Origin: Wenzhouxiangella sp. XN24
Lineage (GTDB): Bacteria; Pseudomonadota; Gammaproteobacteria; Steroidobacterales; XN24
Reading direction: 5' to 3'
Assembly (NCBI RefSeq): GCF_011064545.1
Contig: NZ_JAAMFG010000036.1
Span: 453,645-517,644 of the forward strand
Length of the DNA: 64,000 bases
How positions within the stretch are numbered: the first letter of the stretch is position 1; each line of letters begins with the position of its first letter. The notes beneath the pieces were generated by a model. That model did no database searches, was not told the DNA's origin, and saw nothing but the letters and a program-made list of their open reading frames with translations. The translations under genes were made by a program, and so were the position numbers. Shown here piece by piece: positions 48,608 to 62,787 of this stretch.

Positions 48608-49728
48608 GCAAGGACAAGAAAGCCGGCGGTCTCGCGGGCGTCTCCGCGGGCCAGACCGGCATCTGCACGGTCGGCAAGGAAGGTGCCGGGCTGACGTACC
48701 GCGGCTACGACATCTACGATCTCGCCGACCACGCGCGCTTCGAGGAGGTTGCCTACCTGCTGCACTACGGCCGCCTCCCGACCCGCGCCGAGCTCGACGC
48801 CTACGTGGCGCGCCTGCAGAAGCTGCGGGGCCTGCCGGAGGAACTGAAGAACGCGCTGGAAGCGATCCCGGGTGACACGCACCCGATGGACGTATTGCGC
48901 AGCGGCTGTTCGCTGCTCGGCAACTTCGAACCCGAAGTGGACGATCTCCCGCAGGTGGACGTCGCCGACCGGCTGCTGGCCGCGTTCCCTTCGATCCTGC
49001 TTTACTGGTGGCGCTTCCACCAGCAGGGCGTGCGCATCGACACGGTGACCGACGACGACAGCGTCGCGGGCCATTTCCTGCACCTGCTGCACGGCAAGCA
49101 GCCGTCCGATTTCCATCGCCGCGTGCTCGACGTGTCGCTGGTCCTGTATGCGGAGCACGAGTTCAACGCATCGACGTTCACGGCCCGCGTCATCGCGGCG
49201 ACGTTGTCGGACTTCCATTCGGCCATCACCGGTGCCATCGGCGCCCTGCGCGGTCCCCTGCACGGGGGCGCCAACGAGGCCGCGATGGAACTGATCCAGC
49301 GTTTCGACAGCGCGGCGGCCGCCGACCAGGGTATTCGCCAGATGCTCGCCGACAAGGCGAAGATCATGGGCTTCGGCCATCGCGTCTACACGACGTCCGA
49401 CCCGCGCAACAAGGTCATCAAGGCCTACGCGAAGCAGCTCGCCGACGAGCGCGGCGACACCGTCATCTTCCCGGTGTCCGAGGCCATCGAGAAAGTCATG
49501 TGGGACGAGAAGAAGCTGTTCCCGAATGCGGATTTCTATTCCGCCAGCGCTTATCACTTCATGGGTATCCCGACGCCCTTGTTCACGCCGATCTTCGTCT
49601 GCGCGCGGACGACAGGATGGGCGGCGCATGTCATGGAACAGCGCGCCGACAATCGCCTCATCCGCCCGGCCGCCGACTATGTCGGCCCCGGACTGCAAAG
49701 CTGGACGCCGATCGAAGAGCGCGGCTGA
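48604..49728 (+). CDS. prpC: 2-methylcitrate synthase
   Basis: 374-residue citrate-synthase-fold enzyme. Catalytic segments are the [10 protein letters not shown] histidine, GFGHRVY and [13 protein letters not shown]. It condenses propionyl-CoA with oxaloacetate. Length and the N-terminal [16 protein letters not shown] region fit PrpC better than housekeeping citrate synthase. Coupled to prpB by ATGA. Confidence 0.94.
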   Translation: MSKDKKAGGLAGVSAGQTGICTVGKEGAGLTYRGYDIYDLADHARFEEVAYLLHYGRLPTRAELDAYVARLQKLRGLPEELKNALEAIPGDTHPMDVLRSGCSLLGNFEPEVDDLPQVDVADRLLAAFPSILLYWWRFHQQGVRIDTVTDDDSVAGHFLHLLHGKQPSDFHRRVLDVSLVLYAEHEFNASTFTARVIAATLSDFHSAITGAIGALRGPLHGGANEAAMELIQRFDSAAAADQGIRQMLADKAKIMGFGHRVYTTSDPRNKVIKAYAKQLADERGDTVIFPVSEAIEKVMWDEKKLFPNADFYSASAYHFMGIPTPLFTPIFVCARTTGWAAHVMEQRADNRLIRPAADYVGPGLQSWTPIEERG

Positions 49729-49753
49729 GCCGCGCCACCCACAAGGAGCAGAC

Positions 49754-51205
49754 ATGTCCGCCTCAGATATCCGTTCGGCCCAGCGCCCCGATCCCGACAA
49801 GGTCCTGGTCGCCATCGCCGATTACGTGCACGGCTACGAGATCGACAGCGCCGCCGCGCTGGAAACCGCCCGCTACTGCCTCATGGACACGCTCGCCTGC
49901 GGGTTCCAGGCGCTCGACTACCCGGCGTGCACCAAGCTGCTCGGCCCCGTCGTGCCCGGCGCCACGCTGCCGGGCGGCGCCCGGGTCCCGGGCACGGCCT
50001 GGGAGCTCGATCCCGTGCAGGCCGCGTTCAACATCGGCGCGATCGTGCGCTGGCTGGATTTCAACGACACCTGGCTGGCGGCGGAGTGGGGTCATCCTTC
50101 CGACAACCTCGGTGCCATCCTCGCCGTGGCGGATTACCTGTCGCGCAAACAGGTGGCCGCCGGCGAACCCCCGCTGAAGGTCCGCGCGGTGCTCGACGCC
50201 ATGATCATGGCCCACGAGATCCAGGGCGTCCTGGCGCTGGAGAACAGCTTCAACCGCGTGGGCCTCGACCACGTGCTGCTGGTGCGGATCGCTTCCACCG
50301 CGGTGGCGACGAAAATGCTCGGCGGCACGCGCGAGCAGATCATCAACGCGGTGTCCAACGCGTGGATCGACGGCGGCGCCCTGCGCACCTATCGCCATGC
50401 GCCGAACACCGGCTCGCGCAAGAGCTGGGCGGCCGGTGACGCGACCAGCCGCGGCGTGCGCCACGCGCTCATCGCGCTCACCGGCGAGATGGGCTACCCG
50501 TCGGCGCTGACCGCGAAGACCTGGGGTTTCCAGGACGTCCTGTTCGGCGGCAAGGACCTGTCCCTGCCGCAGGATTTCGGCAGTTACGTGATGGAGAACG
50601 TGCTGTTCAAGATCTCCTTCCCCGCCGAGTTCCACGCGCAGACCGCCGTCGAAGCCGCGATGAAGCTGCACGCCGAGGTTCGCGACCGGCTCGACGACGT
50701 CAAGGAAGTCATCATCGAGACCCAGGAGCCGGGCGTGCGCATCATCGACAAGACGGGCCCGCTCGATAATCCCGCGGATCGCGATCACTGCATCCAGTAC
50801 ATGACCGCCATCCCCCTGATCTTCGGCCGCCTCGTGGCCGCCGACTACGAGGACGCCGTGGCGCGCGACCCCCGCGTGGACGCCTTGCGCGACAAGATGA
50901 CAGTGCGCGAGAACGAGCGTTTCACGCGCGACTACTACGACGCGGACAAGCGCTACATCGGCAACGCGGTGCAGGTGTTCTTCAAGGACGGCAGTTCGAC
51001 CGACCGCGTCGAGGTCGAGTTTCCCATCGGCCACCGCAAGCGTCGTGCCGAGGGCATCCCGGTGCTGGTGCGGAAGTTCGAGACGAGCCTCAAGGACAAG
51101 CTGGACGGGGACCGCTTCCGGACGTTGAAGTCGCTGTGTGCCGACCAGCAGAAGCTGGAGGCCACGCCGGTGGACGCCTTGATGGCCCTGCTCGTCAACG
51201 ACTGA
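49754..51205 (+). CDS. prpD: 2-methylcitrate dehydratase
   Basis: 483 residues from ATG 49754, with AAGGAG upstream. MmgE/PrpD family: [10 protein letters not shown] near the start, [21 protein letters not shown] and the C-terminal FPIGHRKRR region. It dehydrates 2-methylcitrate; PrpD without AcnD/PrpF is the enterobacterial-type pathway, in which aconitase completes the isomerisation. A strong hairpin follows the stop. Confidence 0.94.
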   Translation: MSASDIRSAQRPDPDKVLVAIADYVHGYEIDSAAALETARYCLMDTLACGFQALDYPACTKLLGPVVPGATLPGGARVPGTAWELDPVQAAFNIGAIVRWLDFNDTWLAAEWGHPSDNLGAILAVADYLSRKQVAAGEPPLKVRAVLDAMIMAHEIQGVLALENSFNRVGLDHVLLVRIASTAVATKMLGGTREQIINAVSNAWIDGGALRTYRHAPNTGSRKSWAAGDATSRGVRHALIALTGEMGYPSALTAKTWGFQDVLFGGKDLSLPQDFGSYVMENVLFKISFPAEFHAQTAVEAAMKLHAEVRDRLDDVKEVIIETQEPGVRIIDKTGPLDNPADRDHCIQYMTAIPLIFGRLVAADYEDAVARDPRVDALRDKMTVRENERFTRDYYDADKRYIGNAVQVFFKDGSSTDRVEVEFPIGHRKRRAEGIPVLVRKFETSLKDKLDGDRFRTLKSLCADQQKLEATPVDALMALLVND

Positions 51206-51225
51206 GCGGCAACGGGCCGGCAGCG

Positions 51226-51257
51226 AAAAAAGCCCCCGCGGACGAATCCGCGGGGGC
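51226..51257 (-). terminator. Strong hairpin after prpD, terminator-like on the minus strand
   Basis: An 11-bp perfect GC stem (51232-51242 with 51247-51257) closes a CGAA loop. A run of six A precedes it (51226-51231), so a U-tract appears only for leftward transcription, although both flanking genes are rightward. It may still stabilise the prp mRNA 3' end or stop antisense RNA. Confidence 0.6.
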
Positions 51258-51305
51258 CCCGATTCATCGCCTGGTCCGGACTCGTTGCGGCCGTGGGTCT
51301 TGCGT

Positions 51306-51390
51306 ATTCACCAGAGGCTTCCCGAAAGGTGAATCCCCAAGGGGGTTTCCGGGCGAACACTCTCTTGCGAGTCTGGAAACACGCAAGGAG
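51306..51390 (+). promoter_or_regulatory. Possible structured leader of the small secreted protein gene
   Basis: ATTCACC (51306-51312) pairs with GGTGAAT (51328-51334). A second nested pairing involves CCCGAAA...CCCC with GGGG...TTTCCGGG (51321-51353). The ribosome-binding site AAGGAG (51385-51390) lies just downstream. No known riboswitch class is recognised. Confidence 0.3.
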
Positions 51391-51396
51391 AGTGGC

Positions 51397-51702
51397 ATGC
51401 AGCTGAAGGGTTTCATCGCCGGCGCCGCCGTGGTGTCGCTGGCCTGGCTGGGCTCCACGGCCTGGGGAAATTTCGCCGCCGAGACGCAGGCGCGCTCGAC
51501 GGCGCACGCGTCCGGCGCGCAAGGCGCCGCGCAGGGCATGACCGACGCGGAGAAGGAGGCCCACGTGGCCGAAATGCGTCACCTGATGGAGGTGCACCGG
51601 AACCTGGGGGTCTGCCCGTACTCGGGCCGCAGCGCCCGGGACGCCGTGCCGCGCGGGTCCGCGCCGCTACTGCGCCAGCGGAGCCAGCCGGTCGAAATCT
51701 AG
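51397..51702 (+). CDS. Small secreted protein of unknown function
   Basis: 101 residues. A hydrophobic N-terminus (MQLKGFIAGAAVVSLAWLGSTAWG) fits a signal peptide. The mature part is polar with a helical EKEAHVAEMRHLMEVHRNLG segment and a single cysteine (GVCPYSG). AAGGAG precedes the ATG. No family is recognised. It separates prpD from rsmG and may be transcribed on its own. Confidence 0.6.
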   Translation: MQLKGFIAGAAVVSLAWLGSTAWGNFAAETQARSTAHASGAQGAAQGMTDAEKEAHVAEMRHLMEVHRNLGVCPYSGRSARDAVPRGSAPLLRQRSQPVEI

Positions 51703-51757
51703 CCCGGCGGGCGGCGTTCATTCGGTATACTTGCGGGCCCATGCCGCAGGAGTCCCG

Positions 51758-52402
51758 GTGGACACAGCCCGCATTCAGCACCTGATCGACGACGGCCTGG
51801 CCGGCCTGCGCCTTGCCGAGCCGGCCGGCCTGTCCGTGCGGCTGTGCGCCTACGTCGCGTTGCTGGAGAAATGGAACCAGACCTACAACCTCACGGCCGT
51901 GCGCGTGCCGGAGGAAATGGTCCCACGGCACATCCTCGACAGCCTGGTCCTGTTGCCCTTCCTCGCCGCCGAGCGGGTGCTCGACGTCGGCACCGGCGCG
52001 GGGCTGCCGGGCCTTGTGCTGGCCATGGCCAGCCCCGGTCAGCAGTTCGTGCTGCTCGATTCCGCCGGCAAGAAAACCCGCTTCCTGGAGCACGCGGCAG
52101 CCCGCCTGGAGCTCGACAACGTCGTGGTCGTCAAGGCGCGGGTCGAGGATCACGCCGACCCGCAGGGTTTCGGGGTGGTCCTGAGCCGGGCCTTCTCCTC
52201 CGTGGGCGATTTCCTGCGGCTCGCCGGCCACCTGGCGCAGGGCGGCGGACGGCTGCTGGCGATGAAGGGCGCCCTGCCCGAAGCCGAGCTGCAGGCGCTG
52301 CCCGCAGGATGGCGCCTGTGGGCCGTCCACAAGCTGGCCGTGCCGGGCCTGTCCGGCCGCCGCCACCTGCTCGAGTTCTGCCGCAAGGACGCCCCGACTT
52401 GA
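51758..52402 (+). CDS. rsmG: 16S rRNA (guanine527-N7)-methyltransferase RsmG
   Basis: 214 residues from GTG 51758, with GCAGGAG six bases upstream. Signature segments are LEKWNQTYNLTAV, the S-adenosylmethionine site VLDVGTGAGLPGL and the LSRAFSSVGDFLRL motif. It methylates G527 of 16S rRNA. TATACT at 51726-51731 is a possible -10 box. Its stop overlaps the parA TTG start by 4 bases. In most gammaproteobacteria mnmG is adjacent; here it is not. Confidence 0.95.
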   Translation: MDTARIQHLIDDGLAGLRLAEPAGLSVRLCAYVALLEKWNQTYNLTAVRVPEEMVPRHILDSLVLLPFLAAERVLDVGTGAGLPGLVLAMASPGQQFVLLDSAGKKTRFLEHAAARLELDNVVVVKARVEDHADPQGFGVVLSRAFSSVGDFLRLAGHLAQGGGRLLAMKGALPEAELQALPAGWRLWAVHKLAVPGLSGRRHLLEFCRKDAPT

Positions 52403-53184
52403 CCAGGATACTCGCCATCGCGAACCAGAAAGGGGGGGTCGGCAAGACGACCACCGCGGTGAATCTCGCCGCCTCGCTGGCGGCCACGCGCCGCCGCGTG
52501 TTGCTGGTCGACCTCGATCCCCAGGGCAATGCGACGATGGGCGCCGGGGTGGACAAGCGCGAGCTCGAACTGTCGTCGTGCGACGTGCTGCTCGGCGAGG
52601 CGGCGGCCCGCGACGCGATCCTGCGCACGGATCCGGGCGGCTTCGACCTCCTGCCGGGCAACGAGGACCTGACGACCGCCGAGGTGCGCCTCATCAACGA
52701 GTTCGGCCGCGAGACGCGCCTGCGTGCGGCCCTCAAGGACATAGCCCGGGAATACGATTACGTCCTCATCGACTGTCCGCCGTCGATCAACATGCTGACC
52801 GTCAACGCGCTGACCGCCGCCACCGGTGTGCTGATTCCCATGCAGTGCGAGTATTACGCGCTCGAAGGCCTGTCCGCGCTGGTCAACACCATCGAGCAGA
52901 TCCGCAGCGCCGTGAACCCGGAGCTGCAGGTCGAGGGGCTGCTGCGCACCATGTTCGATCCGCGCAACAACCTCGCCAACGAGGTGTCCTCGCAGCTGAT
53001 CCTGCATTTCGGGGATAAAGTGTTCCGCACCGTGATCCCGCGCAATATCCGCCTCGCAGAGGCGCCCAGCTTCGGCATGCCGGCGCTGTTTCACGACAAG
53101 ACCAGCCGCGGTGCCCTCGCCTACCTGGCCCTCGCCGGCGAGATGATTCGCCGCCAGGCGTCGGCCGAGGCGACGCCCGCGTGA
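52399..53184 (+). CDS. parA: Chromosome partitioning ATPase ParA (Soj)
   Basis: 261 residues from TTG 52399 (overlapping rsmG by TTGA). It begins RILAIANQKGGVGKTTTAVNLA with a deviant Walker A, then VLLVDLDPQGNATMG and YDYVLIDCPPSINMLTVNAL. It forms nucleoid-bound ATP dimers that move ParB-parS complexes. parB follows by 22 bases. Two parS palindromes lie in recF near oriC. Confidence 0.95.
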   Translation: MTRILAIANQKGGVGKTTTAVNLAASLAATRRRVLLVDLDPQGNATMGAGVDKRELELSSCDVLLGEAAARDAILRTDPGGFDLLPGNEDLTTAEVRLINEFGRETRLRAALKDIAREYDYVLIDCPPSINMLTVNALTAATGVLIPMQCEYYALEGLSALVNTIEQIRSAVNPELQVEGLLRTMFDPRNNLANEVSSQLILHFGDKVFRTVIPRNIRLAEAPSFGMPALFHDKTSRGALAYLALAGEMIRRQASAEATPA

Positions 53185-53206
53185 ACACTACGGAGACGGA
53201 ACACTG

Positions 53207-54091
53207 ATGGCCGTGAAAAAACGCTCCCTCGGTCGCGGCCTCGATGCGCTGCTGTCTTCCTCGAGCCGCGCATCTACCGCGGACACCGCCCGGGAAGACG
53301 CGCAGTTCCGCGAGCTCGGCGTCGAGCAGCTCAAGCGCGGCCGTTACCAGCCGCGCCTGGACATCCGCCAGGAGACGCTCGAGGACCTCGCGGACTCGAT
53401 CCGCGCCCAGGGCGTCGTCCAGCCGATCGTCATCAGGCCGGTCACGGACACCGGCGACGGCGCCCGCTTCGAGATCATCGCCGGCGAGCGGCGCTGGCGG
53501 GCTGCGCAGCTGGCCGGACTGCAGAAAGTCCCGGTGATCATTCGCGACGTCCCCGACGAGGCGGCCGTCGCGATGGCGCTCATCGAGAACATCCAGCGGG
53601 AAAATCTCAATCCGCTGGAAGAGGCGCGTTCGCTGGAGCGGCTGACCGGGGAGTTCGCGCTGACGCACCAGCAGGCGGCCGAAGCCGTGGGGCGTTCGCG
53701 CGCGGCCGTGAGCAACCTGTTGCGCCTGCTGGAGCTGGGCGACGAGGTGAAACGCCTGGTCGAGCGCCGGGAACTCGAGATGGGACATGCGCGGGCGCTG
53801 CTCGGGCTCACGGAGCCGAAGGCCCAGGCCGCGGCGGCCCGCGAAGTGGTCGCCAGGGGACTCTCGGTGCGCGAGACCGAGCGCCTGGTGAAGCGCCTCG
53901 CCGGCGGAACATCGCCCAGGACGCAGGCGCCGCAGCGCCGTAACCCGGACATCCAGCGCCTCGAGGCCGAGGTCGGCGAAAAACTGGGCGCCAGGGTGAC
54001 CGTCCAGCACACGGCTGCGGGGCGCGGCAAGCTCGTCGTCAGTTACAACAGTCTCGACGAGCTCGAGGGCATCCTGGGCCACATCCGCTAG
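53207..54091 (+). CDS. parB: Chromosome partitioning protein ParB
   Basis: 294 residues. The N-terminal KRSLGRGLDALL box is the ParA-interaction motif. A ParB/Srx CTPase domain (VQPIVIRPV, GERRWRAAQLAGL, ALIENIQRENLNPLEEARSL) is followed by a helix-turn-helix domain (THQQAAEAVGRSRAAVSNLLRLL) and a C-terminal dimerisation region (VTVQHTAAGRGKLVVSY). It loads at parS, for which candidates exist at 22.0 and 22.6 kb. Confidence 0.96.
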   Translation: MAVKKRSLGRGLDALLSSSSRASTADTAREDAQFRELGVEQLKRGRYQPRLDIRQETLEDLADSIRAQGVVQPIVIRPVTDTGDGARFEIIAGERRWRAAQLAGLQKVPVIIRDVPDEAAVAMALIENIQRENLNPLEEARSLERLTGEFALTHQQAAEAVGRSRAAVSNLLRLLELGDEVKRLVERRELEMGHARALLGLTEPKAQAAAAREVVARGLSVRETERLVKRLAGGTSPRTQAPQRRNPDIQRLEAEVGEKLGARVTVQHTAAGRGKLVVSYNSLDELEGILGHIR

Positions 54092-54101
54092 CGCCGAAAA
54101 A

Positions 54102-54130
54102 TTGCTGCATCTGCTCAAAGGCGATATAAT
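54102..54130 (+). promoter_or_regulatory. Sigma70 promoter of the atp operon
   Basis: TTGCTG (54102-54107, 4 of 6), a 17-base spacer, and a perfect TATAAT (54125-54130). The predicted start is near 54137, about 25 bases before the atpI ATG chosen here. Confidence 0.8.
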
Positions 54131-54161
54131 CCCGCGGCTTTTGGGGCCGAGGCCGCTCGGC

Positions 54162-55627
<1,466 letters not shown>

Positions 55628-55680
55628 GGGGCCGCATGGCCTCTCTACCGGCAAATGCACGCTGATCGGGAGTCGGAATC

Positions 55681-56151
55681 GTGGGCATTAACCTGACACT
55701 CTTCGGCCAGATGCTGACCTTCCTGGTCTTCGTCTGGTTCACCAAGAAGTTCGTCTGGCCGCCGATCATGCAGGCGCTGGAGGAACGGAGGGCGCGTATC
55801 GCCGAGGGCCTCGCTGCCGCGGAACGGGGGCAGAAGGCCCTCGAGGACGCCGACAGCCAGGTGGCGGAACGCCTCCGCGAGGCGCGGCAACAGGCTTCGC
55901 AGATCATCGAGCAGGCGGAGCGCCGCGGCGCGGAGCTGGTGGAAGAGGCAAAAGAAAATGCCCAGGCGGCGGGCGAGCGCATGCTCGCGCAGGCCCGCGC
56001 CGAGCTGGAGCAGGACACCAACCGGGCGCGGGAAGCGCTGCGGGGCGAGGTCGCTGCGATCGCGTTGTCCGGTGCCCAGCAGCTGCTCGAGAAGGAGATC
56101 GACGCGGGTACGCACCGCGAACTGCTCGATCGCCTCTCCAGCCAGCTGTAG
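55681..56151 (+). CDS. atpF: ATP synthase F0 subunit b
   Basis: 156 residues from GTG 55681. One N-terminal membrane helix ([20 protein letters not shown]) is followed by a long charged coiled coil ([20 protein letters not shown] onward). It is the peripheral stator stalk. Confidence 0.96.
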   Translation: MGINLTLFGQMLTFLVFVWFTKKFVWPPIMQALEERRARIAEGLAAAERGQKALEDADSQVAERLREARQQASQIIEQAERRGAELVEEAKENAQAAGERMLAQARAELEQDTNRAREALRGEVAAIALSGAQQLLEKEIDAGTHRELLDRLSSQL

Positions 56152-56172
56152 GCCCGTGGAGAGTACTGAGTA

Positions 56173-56709
56173 ATGGCAGAAAAGATGACCGTCGCCCGGC
56201 CCTATGCGAGGGCGGTGTTCGAAATCGCCGAGGAGGAAGGTGCCCTTGCGGGTTGGTCCGAATTCCTCGAGCGTGGCGCCCGGGCGGCGTCCGACGAGCG
56301 CGTCCAGGCGCTGATCGGCAATCCGGCGGTGAGCCGGGAGTCGCTCGCGGAGTTGTTCATCGAGCTGTGTGGAGACGCCGCGGGGACGCAGGGCCCCAGC
56401 TTTCTCAAGCTGCTGGCGGAGAACGGCCGCATGGACTGGCTTCCCGAGATTGCCGCCGAATACGAGGCGCTGCGCGCCGAGGCGGAGAACATCGTGGATG
56501 TCCAGCTGACATCCGCGGTCGAACTGGACGCCGCGCAGCGCGAGAGCTTCGCTGCATCGCTCAGGAAACGCCTCGGTCGCGACGTGCGCCTGCACTGCGA
56601 TACGGACGAGAAACTGCTCGGCGGTGCGGTGATCCGCGCCGGCGACCTGGTCATCGATGGCTCACTGTCCGGTCGCCTCGAAAGGCTGGCCGGCGCCGTC
56701 ACGCACTAA
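56173..56709 (+). CDS. atpH: ATP synthase F1 subunit delta
   Basis: 178 residues. It begins [20 protein letters not shown] and ends with the conserved [20 protein letters not shown]. Delta connects the b stalk to the alpha3beta3 head. Spaced normally between atpF and atpA. Confidence 0.96.
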   Translation: MAEKMTVARPYARAVFEIAEEEGALAGWSEFLERGARAASDERVQALIGNPAVSRESLAELFIELCGDAAGTQGPSFLKLLAENGRMDWLPEIAAEYEALRAEAENIVDVQLTSAVELDAAQRESFAASLRKRLGRDVRLHCDTDEKLLGGAVIRAGDLVIDGSLSGRLERLAGAVTH

Positions 56710-56721
56710 AGGATTCTGGAA

Positions 56722-58263
<1,542 letters not shown>

Positions 58264-58276
58264 AGCGGAGTCCCCG

Positions 58277-59137
58277 ATGGCCAACGCCAAAGAAATCCGC
58301 ACGCAGATCAAGAGCATCCGCAACACGGGCAAGATCACCAAGGCCATGGAAATGGTCGCGGCGGCCAAGATGCGGAAGGCCCAGGAGCGGATGGCGGCTT
58401 CCCGGCCCTACGCCGAGCGGATTCGCACGGTGATCGGTCACCTGATGCAGGCGCGTCCGGATTACCGGCACCCGTTCATGCAGGAGCGCACCGCGCGGCG
58501 CGTGGGATTCATCATCGTCTCCACCGACCGCGGGTTGTGCGGCGGGCTGAACGCCAACTTGTTCCGCAAGACGCTGCGTGAGATGCGCGAGTGGCGCGAC
58601 CAGGGCGTCGAGATCGAAGTCTGCCTCATCGGCCGCAAGGCGGCGCAGTTCTTCCGTCGTCTCGACGTCAACATCGTGGCCAGCCTGCAGGATCTCGGCG
58701 ACATCCCGCGCGTGCAGGACCTGATCGGCGCGATCCAGGTGATGTTGAATGGCTACACCGAAGAGCGGCTCGACCGCGTGTTCCTCGTGCACAACGTGTT
58801 CGTCAACACGATGAGCCAGAAGCCAGAGACGGTGACCCTGCTGCCGGCGCAGACCGAGGACGCCGAACAGCTGCAAAAACACTGGGACTACATTTACGAG
58901 CCCAGCTCCACCGAGCTGGTCGAGCAGGTGCTGACCCGCTACATCGAGTCGCAGGTCTACCGCGGCGCGGTCGAGAACGTGGCGTGTGAAATGGCCGCGC
59001 GCATGGTGGCGATGAAGAGTGCCACCGACAATGCCGGCAAACTGATCGACGGGCTGCAGCTCGCCTACAACAAGGCGCGCCAGGCCGCGATCACCCAGGA
59101 ACTCGCCGAGATCGTCGGCGGCGCGGCGGCCGTCTGA
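58277..59137 (+). CDS. atpG: ATP synthase F1 subunit gamma
   Basis: 286 residues: the N-terminal coiled-coil helix ([22 protein letters not shown]), the [11 protein letters not shown] loop and the C-terminal helix ([27 protein letters not shown]). It is the rotating central shaft. Confidence 0.97.
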   Translation: MANAKEIRTQIKSIRNTGKITKAMEMVAAAKMRKAQERMAASRPYAERIRTVIGHLMQARPDYRHPFMQERTARRVGFIIVSTDRGLCGGLNANLFRKTLREMREWRDQGVEIEVCLIGRKAAQFFRRLDVNIVASLQDLGDIPRVQDLIGAIQVMLNGYTEERLDRVFLVHNVFVNTMSQKPETVTLLPAQTEDAEQLQKHWDYIYEPSSTELVEQVLTRYIESQVYRGAVENVACEMAARMVAMKSATDNAGKLIDGLQLAYNKARQAAITQELAEIVGGAAAV

Positions 59138-59172
59138 CGGCGCCCCAGCGGATACGAGACAGAGGAAACTGA

Positions 59173-60555
<1,383 letters not shown>

Positions 60556-60582
60556 GGTGGTCCAGGCCGCCCGGAGTAACGG

Positions 60583-61008
60583 ATGAGCAAGATCCACGTC
60601 GACATCGTCAGCGCCGAAGGCGAAATCTTCACGGGTGACGCGGCCATGCTGTTCGCGCCGGCCACCATCGGCGAGATCGGCGTGGCGCCGAACCACGCGC
60701 CGCTGCTCACCGGCCTGCGGCCCGGCACGGTGCGTGTGCAGACCCCCGAGGGCGAGGAACTGTTCTTCTACGTCTCCGGCGGGATGATCGAGATCCAGCC
60801 CAAGGCTGTCACCGTGCTGGCCGACGCCGCGGCGCGCGCCCACGACCTCGACGAGGCGGCCGTGCAGCAGGCGAAGCAACGCGCCCAGGACCTGCTCGAA
60901 AACCGCGAGTCCGCCAAGGACATCGCTGTCGCCCAGGCCGAGCTCGCCCAGGCCGCCGCCCAGCTCGCGCTGCTCGAGAAGATCAAGAAGAACGCCGGGC
61001 GGAAGTAG
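60583..61008 (+). CDS. atpC: ATP synthase F1 subunit epsilon
   Basis: 141 residues. An N-terminal beta-sandwich (IHVDIVSAEGEIFTG, GEIGVAPNHAPLLTGLRPG) precedes C-terminal helices rich in Ala and Gln. It regulates F1 rotation. It is the last gene of the atp operon; a terminator follows 31 bases later. Confidence 0.97.
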   Translation: MSKIHVDIVSAEGEIFTGDAAMLFAPATIGEIGVAPNHAPLLTGLRPGTVRVQTPEGEELFFYVSGGMIEIQPKAVTVLADAAARAHDLDEAAVQQAKQRAQDLLENRESAKDIAVAQAELAQAAAQLALLEKIKKNAGRK

Positions 61009-61038
61009 GCCGGCGTCGCGAACTCCGCTGTTCTCTCC

Positions 61039-61070
61039 AGGGGGCTGCCGATTGGCGGCCCCCTTTGTCG
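61039..61070 (+). terminator. Rho-independent terminator of the atp operon
   Basis: An 11-bp stem (61039-61049 with 61054-61064, one G-T pair) and a GATT loop are followed by a short T-rich tail (TTTGTCG). It separates the atp operon from the accessory region. Confidence 0.85.
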
Positions 61071-61098
61071 TTGTGGTATATGGTTCCGGTCGACCCCA

Positions 61099-61530
61099 TT
61101 GGCAGAAAGAGCGGTTTCGTCTCCCGTGTCGAAGCGAAGCGATCAGCATGACCTCAAATGGGCCCGGGAGCAGTTCCCGATGCTGGCCCGGCGTGGCGAC
61201 GCCGAACTGCTGCGCATCGTAAAGGAAGCGCGGGGGCAACTCTGGCTCATGACCCGCGCCATCGTCGTCGCCGGAGGCGTCGCCGGGGCGCTCCTGGCTG
61301 AGTGGATCAAAGAGCACTGGCTGACAGAGATGTTCTCCGACTCTGGCGGATTCGTCTTCATGGTCACCGCCGCAGGACTGGTCGGTTACGCCATCAGCGT
61401 CGCGATCGAGCATGTGCTGCGCCGCCGGATCGATTCGATCGTGAGCGATCCTCGTCGCTTCATGTACGGCACCCAACCGCGTCGCGACGCTAACGCTGCT
61501 CGCCGGGCGCCCGGTGACACTGGACAGTAA
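61099..61530 (+). CDS. Hypothetical inner-membrane protein
   Basis: 143 residues if it starts at TTG 61099; GTG 61126 is an alternative and neither has a clear ribosome-binding site. A charged N-terminal segment (HDLKWAREQFPMLARRGDAEL) precedes two hydrophobic helices (about 54-68 and 84-104) and a basic C-terminus. No family is recognised. It lies in the region between the atp operon and the integron. Confidence 0.5.
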   Translation: MAERAVSSPVSKRSDQHDLKWAREQFPMLARRGDAELLRIVKEARGQLWLMTRAIVVAGGVAGALLAEWIKEHWLTEMFSDSGGFVFMVTAAGLVGYAISVAIEHVLRRRIDSIVSDPRRFMYGTQPRRDANAARRAPGDTGQ

Positions 61531-61598
61531 CGCGCAGGCTTCGCTAGTCTCGCATCGGCGCAACTGCCCGCCACAAACACACGAGCGTGCTGGATACG

Positions 61599-61799
61599 AT
61601 GGATGCAACCGGACCCGTCGCCCTACTCGTCGTCATCGCGGTCGTCGGCTTCATCTGGCTGTTGCCGATCGTCATCATCATCGGCTCGAACCGGACCACC
61701 GGAGGCGAGAAGGCCGCGTGGGTGCTGGCCGTGATCTTCGTGTCATGGTTCGCGTGGGTCTTCTACATGCTGCTCGCGCCGATCAAGAACAAGGACTGA
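61599..61799 (+). CDS. Small membrane protein with PLDc_N-like domain
   Basis: 66 residues from ATG 61599 (a GTG 12 bases upstream is possible). Two membrane helices flank a short loop containing RTTGGEKAAWVLAVIF, the pattern of the phospholipase-D N-terminal (PLDc_N) membrane module. The function of stand-alone copies is unknown. Convergent with the integrase, 10 bases between stops. Confidence 0.55.
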   Translation: MDATGPVALLVVIAVVGFIWLLPIVIIIGSNRTTGGEKAAWVLAVIFVSWFAWVFYMLLAPIKNKD

Positions 61800-61809
61800 A
61801 GTTCCCGGG

Positions 61810-62766
61810 TCAATCCAGCGGGCTGCGCACGCCACGCCCGCCGCGCTGGATGACATGGGTGTAGATCATCGTGGTCGAGACATCCGAGTGGCCAAGCAGC
61901 TCCTGCACCGTGCGTATGTCGTAGCCGGACTCCAGCAGGTGCGTGGCGAAGGAATGCCGGAAGGTATGACACGATGCAGGCTTCGTGATGCCGGCCGCGC
62001 GCACGGCCTGCTTCACTGCGCGTTGCAGCACGTCCGGCAACAGGTGATAACGAACGACGCGAGCAGTGTAGGGGCTACGACAGAATTTCCTGGCCGGGAA
62101 CACGAACTGCCAAGGCCATTCGAAGGGCGCCGCGGGATACTTGCGTTCAAGTGCCGGGGGCAGGGCAACGCCAGGATGGCTTGCCGCGCGGTCCGCCTCG
62201 AACAGCGAGCGCACCCGCTTGAGCTGAAACTGCAGCGGCTCTACGGCGGAATCCGGCAGCATGGTGCAACGGTCTTTTGCTCCCTTGCCGTCCCGCACCG
62301 TGAGCTGCCGGTAGTCGAAATCCACATCCTTCACCCGGAGCCGCAGGCACTCAGAGACACGCAACCCGGAGCCGTACAGGAGGCTGGTCGCCAGCCAATG
62401 TGTGCCCTCCAGTTGCGCCAGGACCCGACGCACTTCGTCCCGGGACAACACAACCGGGATGCGGGCTGGTCGCTTCGCGCGAACCATTCCGTCCAACCAT
62501 GGCAGGTCGAGCTCGAGTGCCTCGCGGTAAAGGAACAGGATCGCGGACAACGCCTGGTTCTGCGTTGAGGCCGCGACCTGGCGATCCGTCGCGAGGTAGG
62601 TGAGAAACTGCTCCACTTCCGGCCCGCCCATCTCCCGAGGGTGGCGACTGCCATGGAAGCGGATGAAACGCTTTATCCAGCCCAGGTAGGACGTCTCGGT
62701 GCGAAAACTGTAGTGTTTAATCCGAATCCGGTCCCGCACGACGTCCAGCAGCCTCGGCTCCGGCAT
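61810..62766 (-). CDS. intI: Integron integrase (tyrosine recombinase IntI)
   Basis: 318 residues. Tyrosine-recombinase catalytic residues are Arg136 (GSGLRVSE), Lys161/164 (DGKGAKDR), His267 and Arg270 (CHTFRHSF), His293 (LLGHSD) and Tyr302 (MIYTHV). The extra helix region specific to integron integrases is present at about 200-230 ([18 protein letters not shown]), as are the C-terminal IYTHV and GVRSPLD. It recombines attC sites, as folded single strands, with attI. No frameshift or missing residue is seen, so it looks functional. Confidence 0.96.
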   Translation of the reverse strand: MPEPRLLDVVRDRIRIKHYSFRTETSYLGWIKRFIRFHGSRHPREMGGPEVEQFLTYLATDRQVAASTQNQALSAILFLYREALELDLPWLDGMVRAKRPARIPVVLSRDEVRRVLAQLEGTHWLATSLLYGSGLRVSECLRLRVKDVDFDYRQLTVRDGKGAKDRCTMLPDSAVEPLQFQLKRVRSLFEADRAASHPGVALPPALERKYPAAPFEWPWQFVFPARKFCRSPYTARVVRYHLLPDVLQRAVKQAVRAAGITKPASCHTFRHSFATHLLESGYDIRTVQELLGHSDVSTTMIYTHVIQRGGRGVRSPLD

Positions 62767-62787
62767 AACCCAAACCCCGGTATCTGT

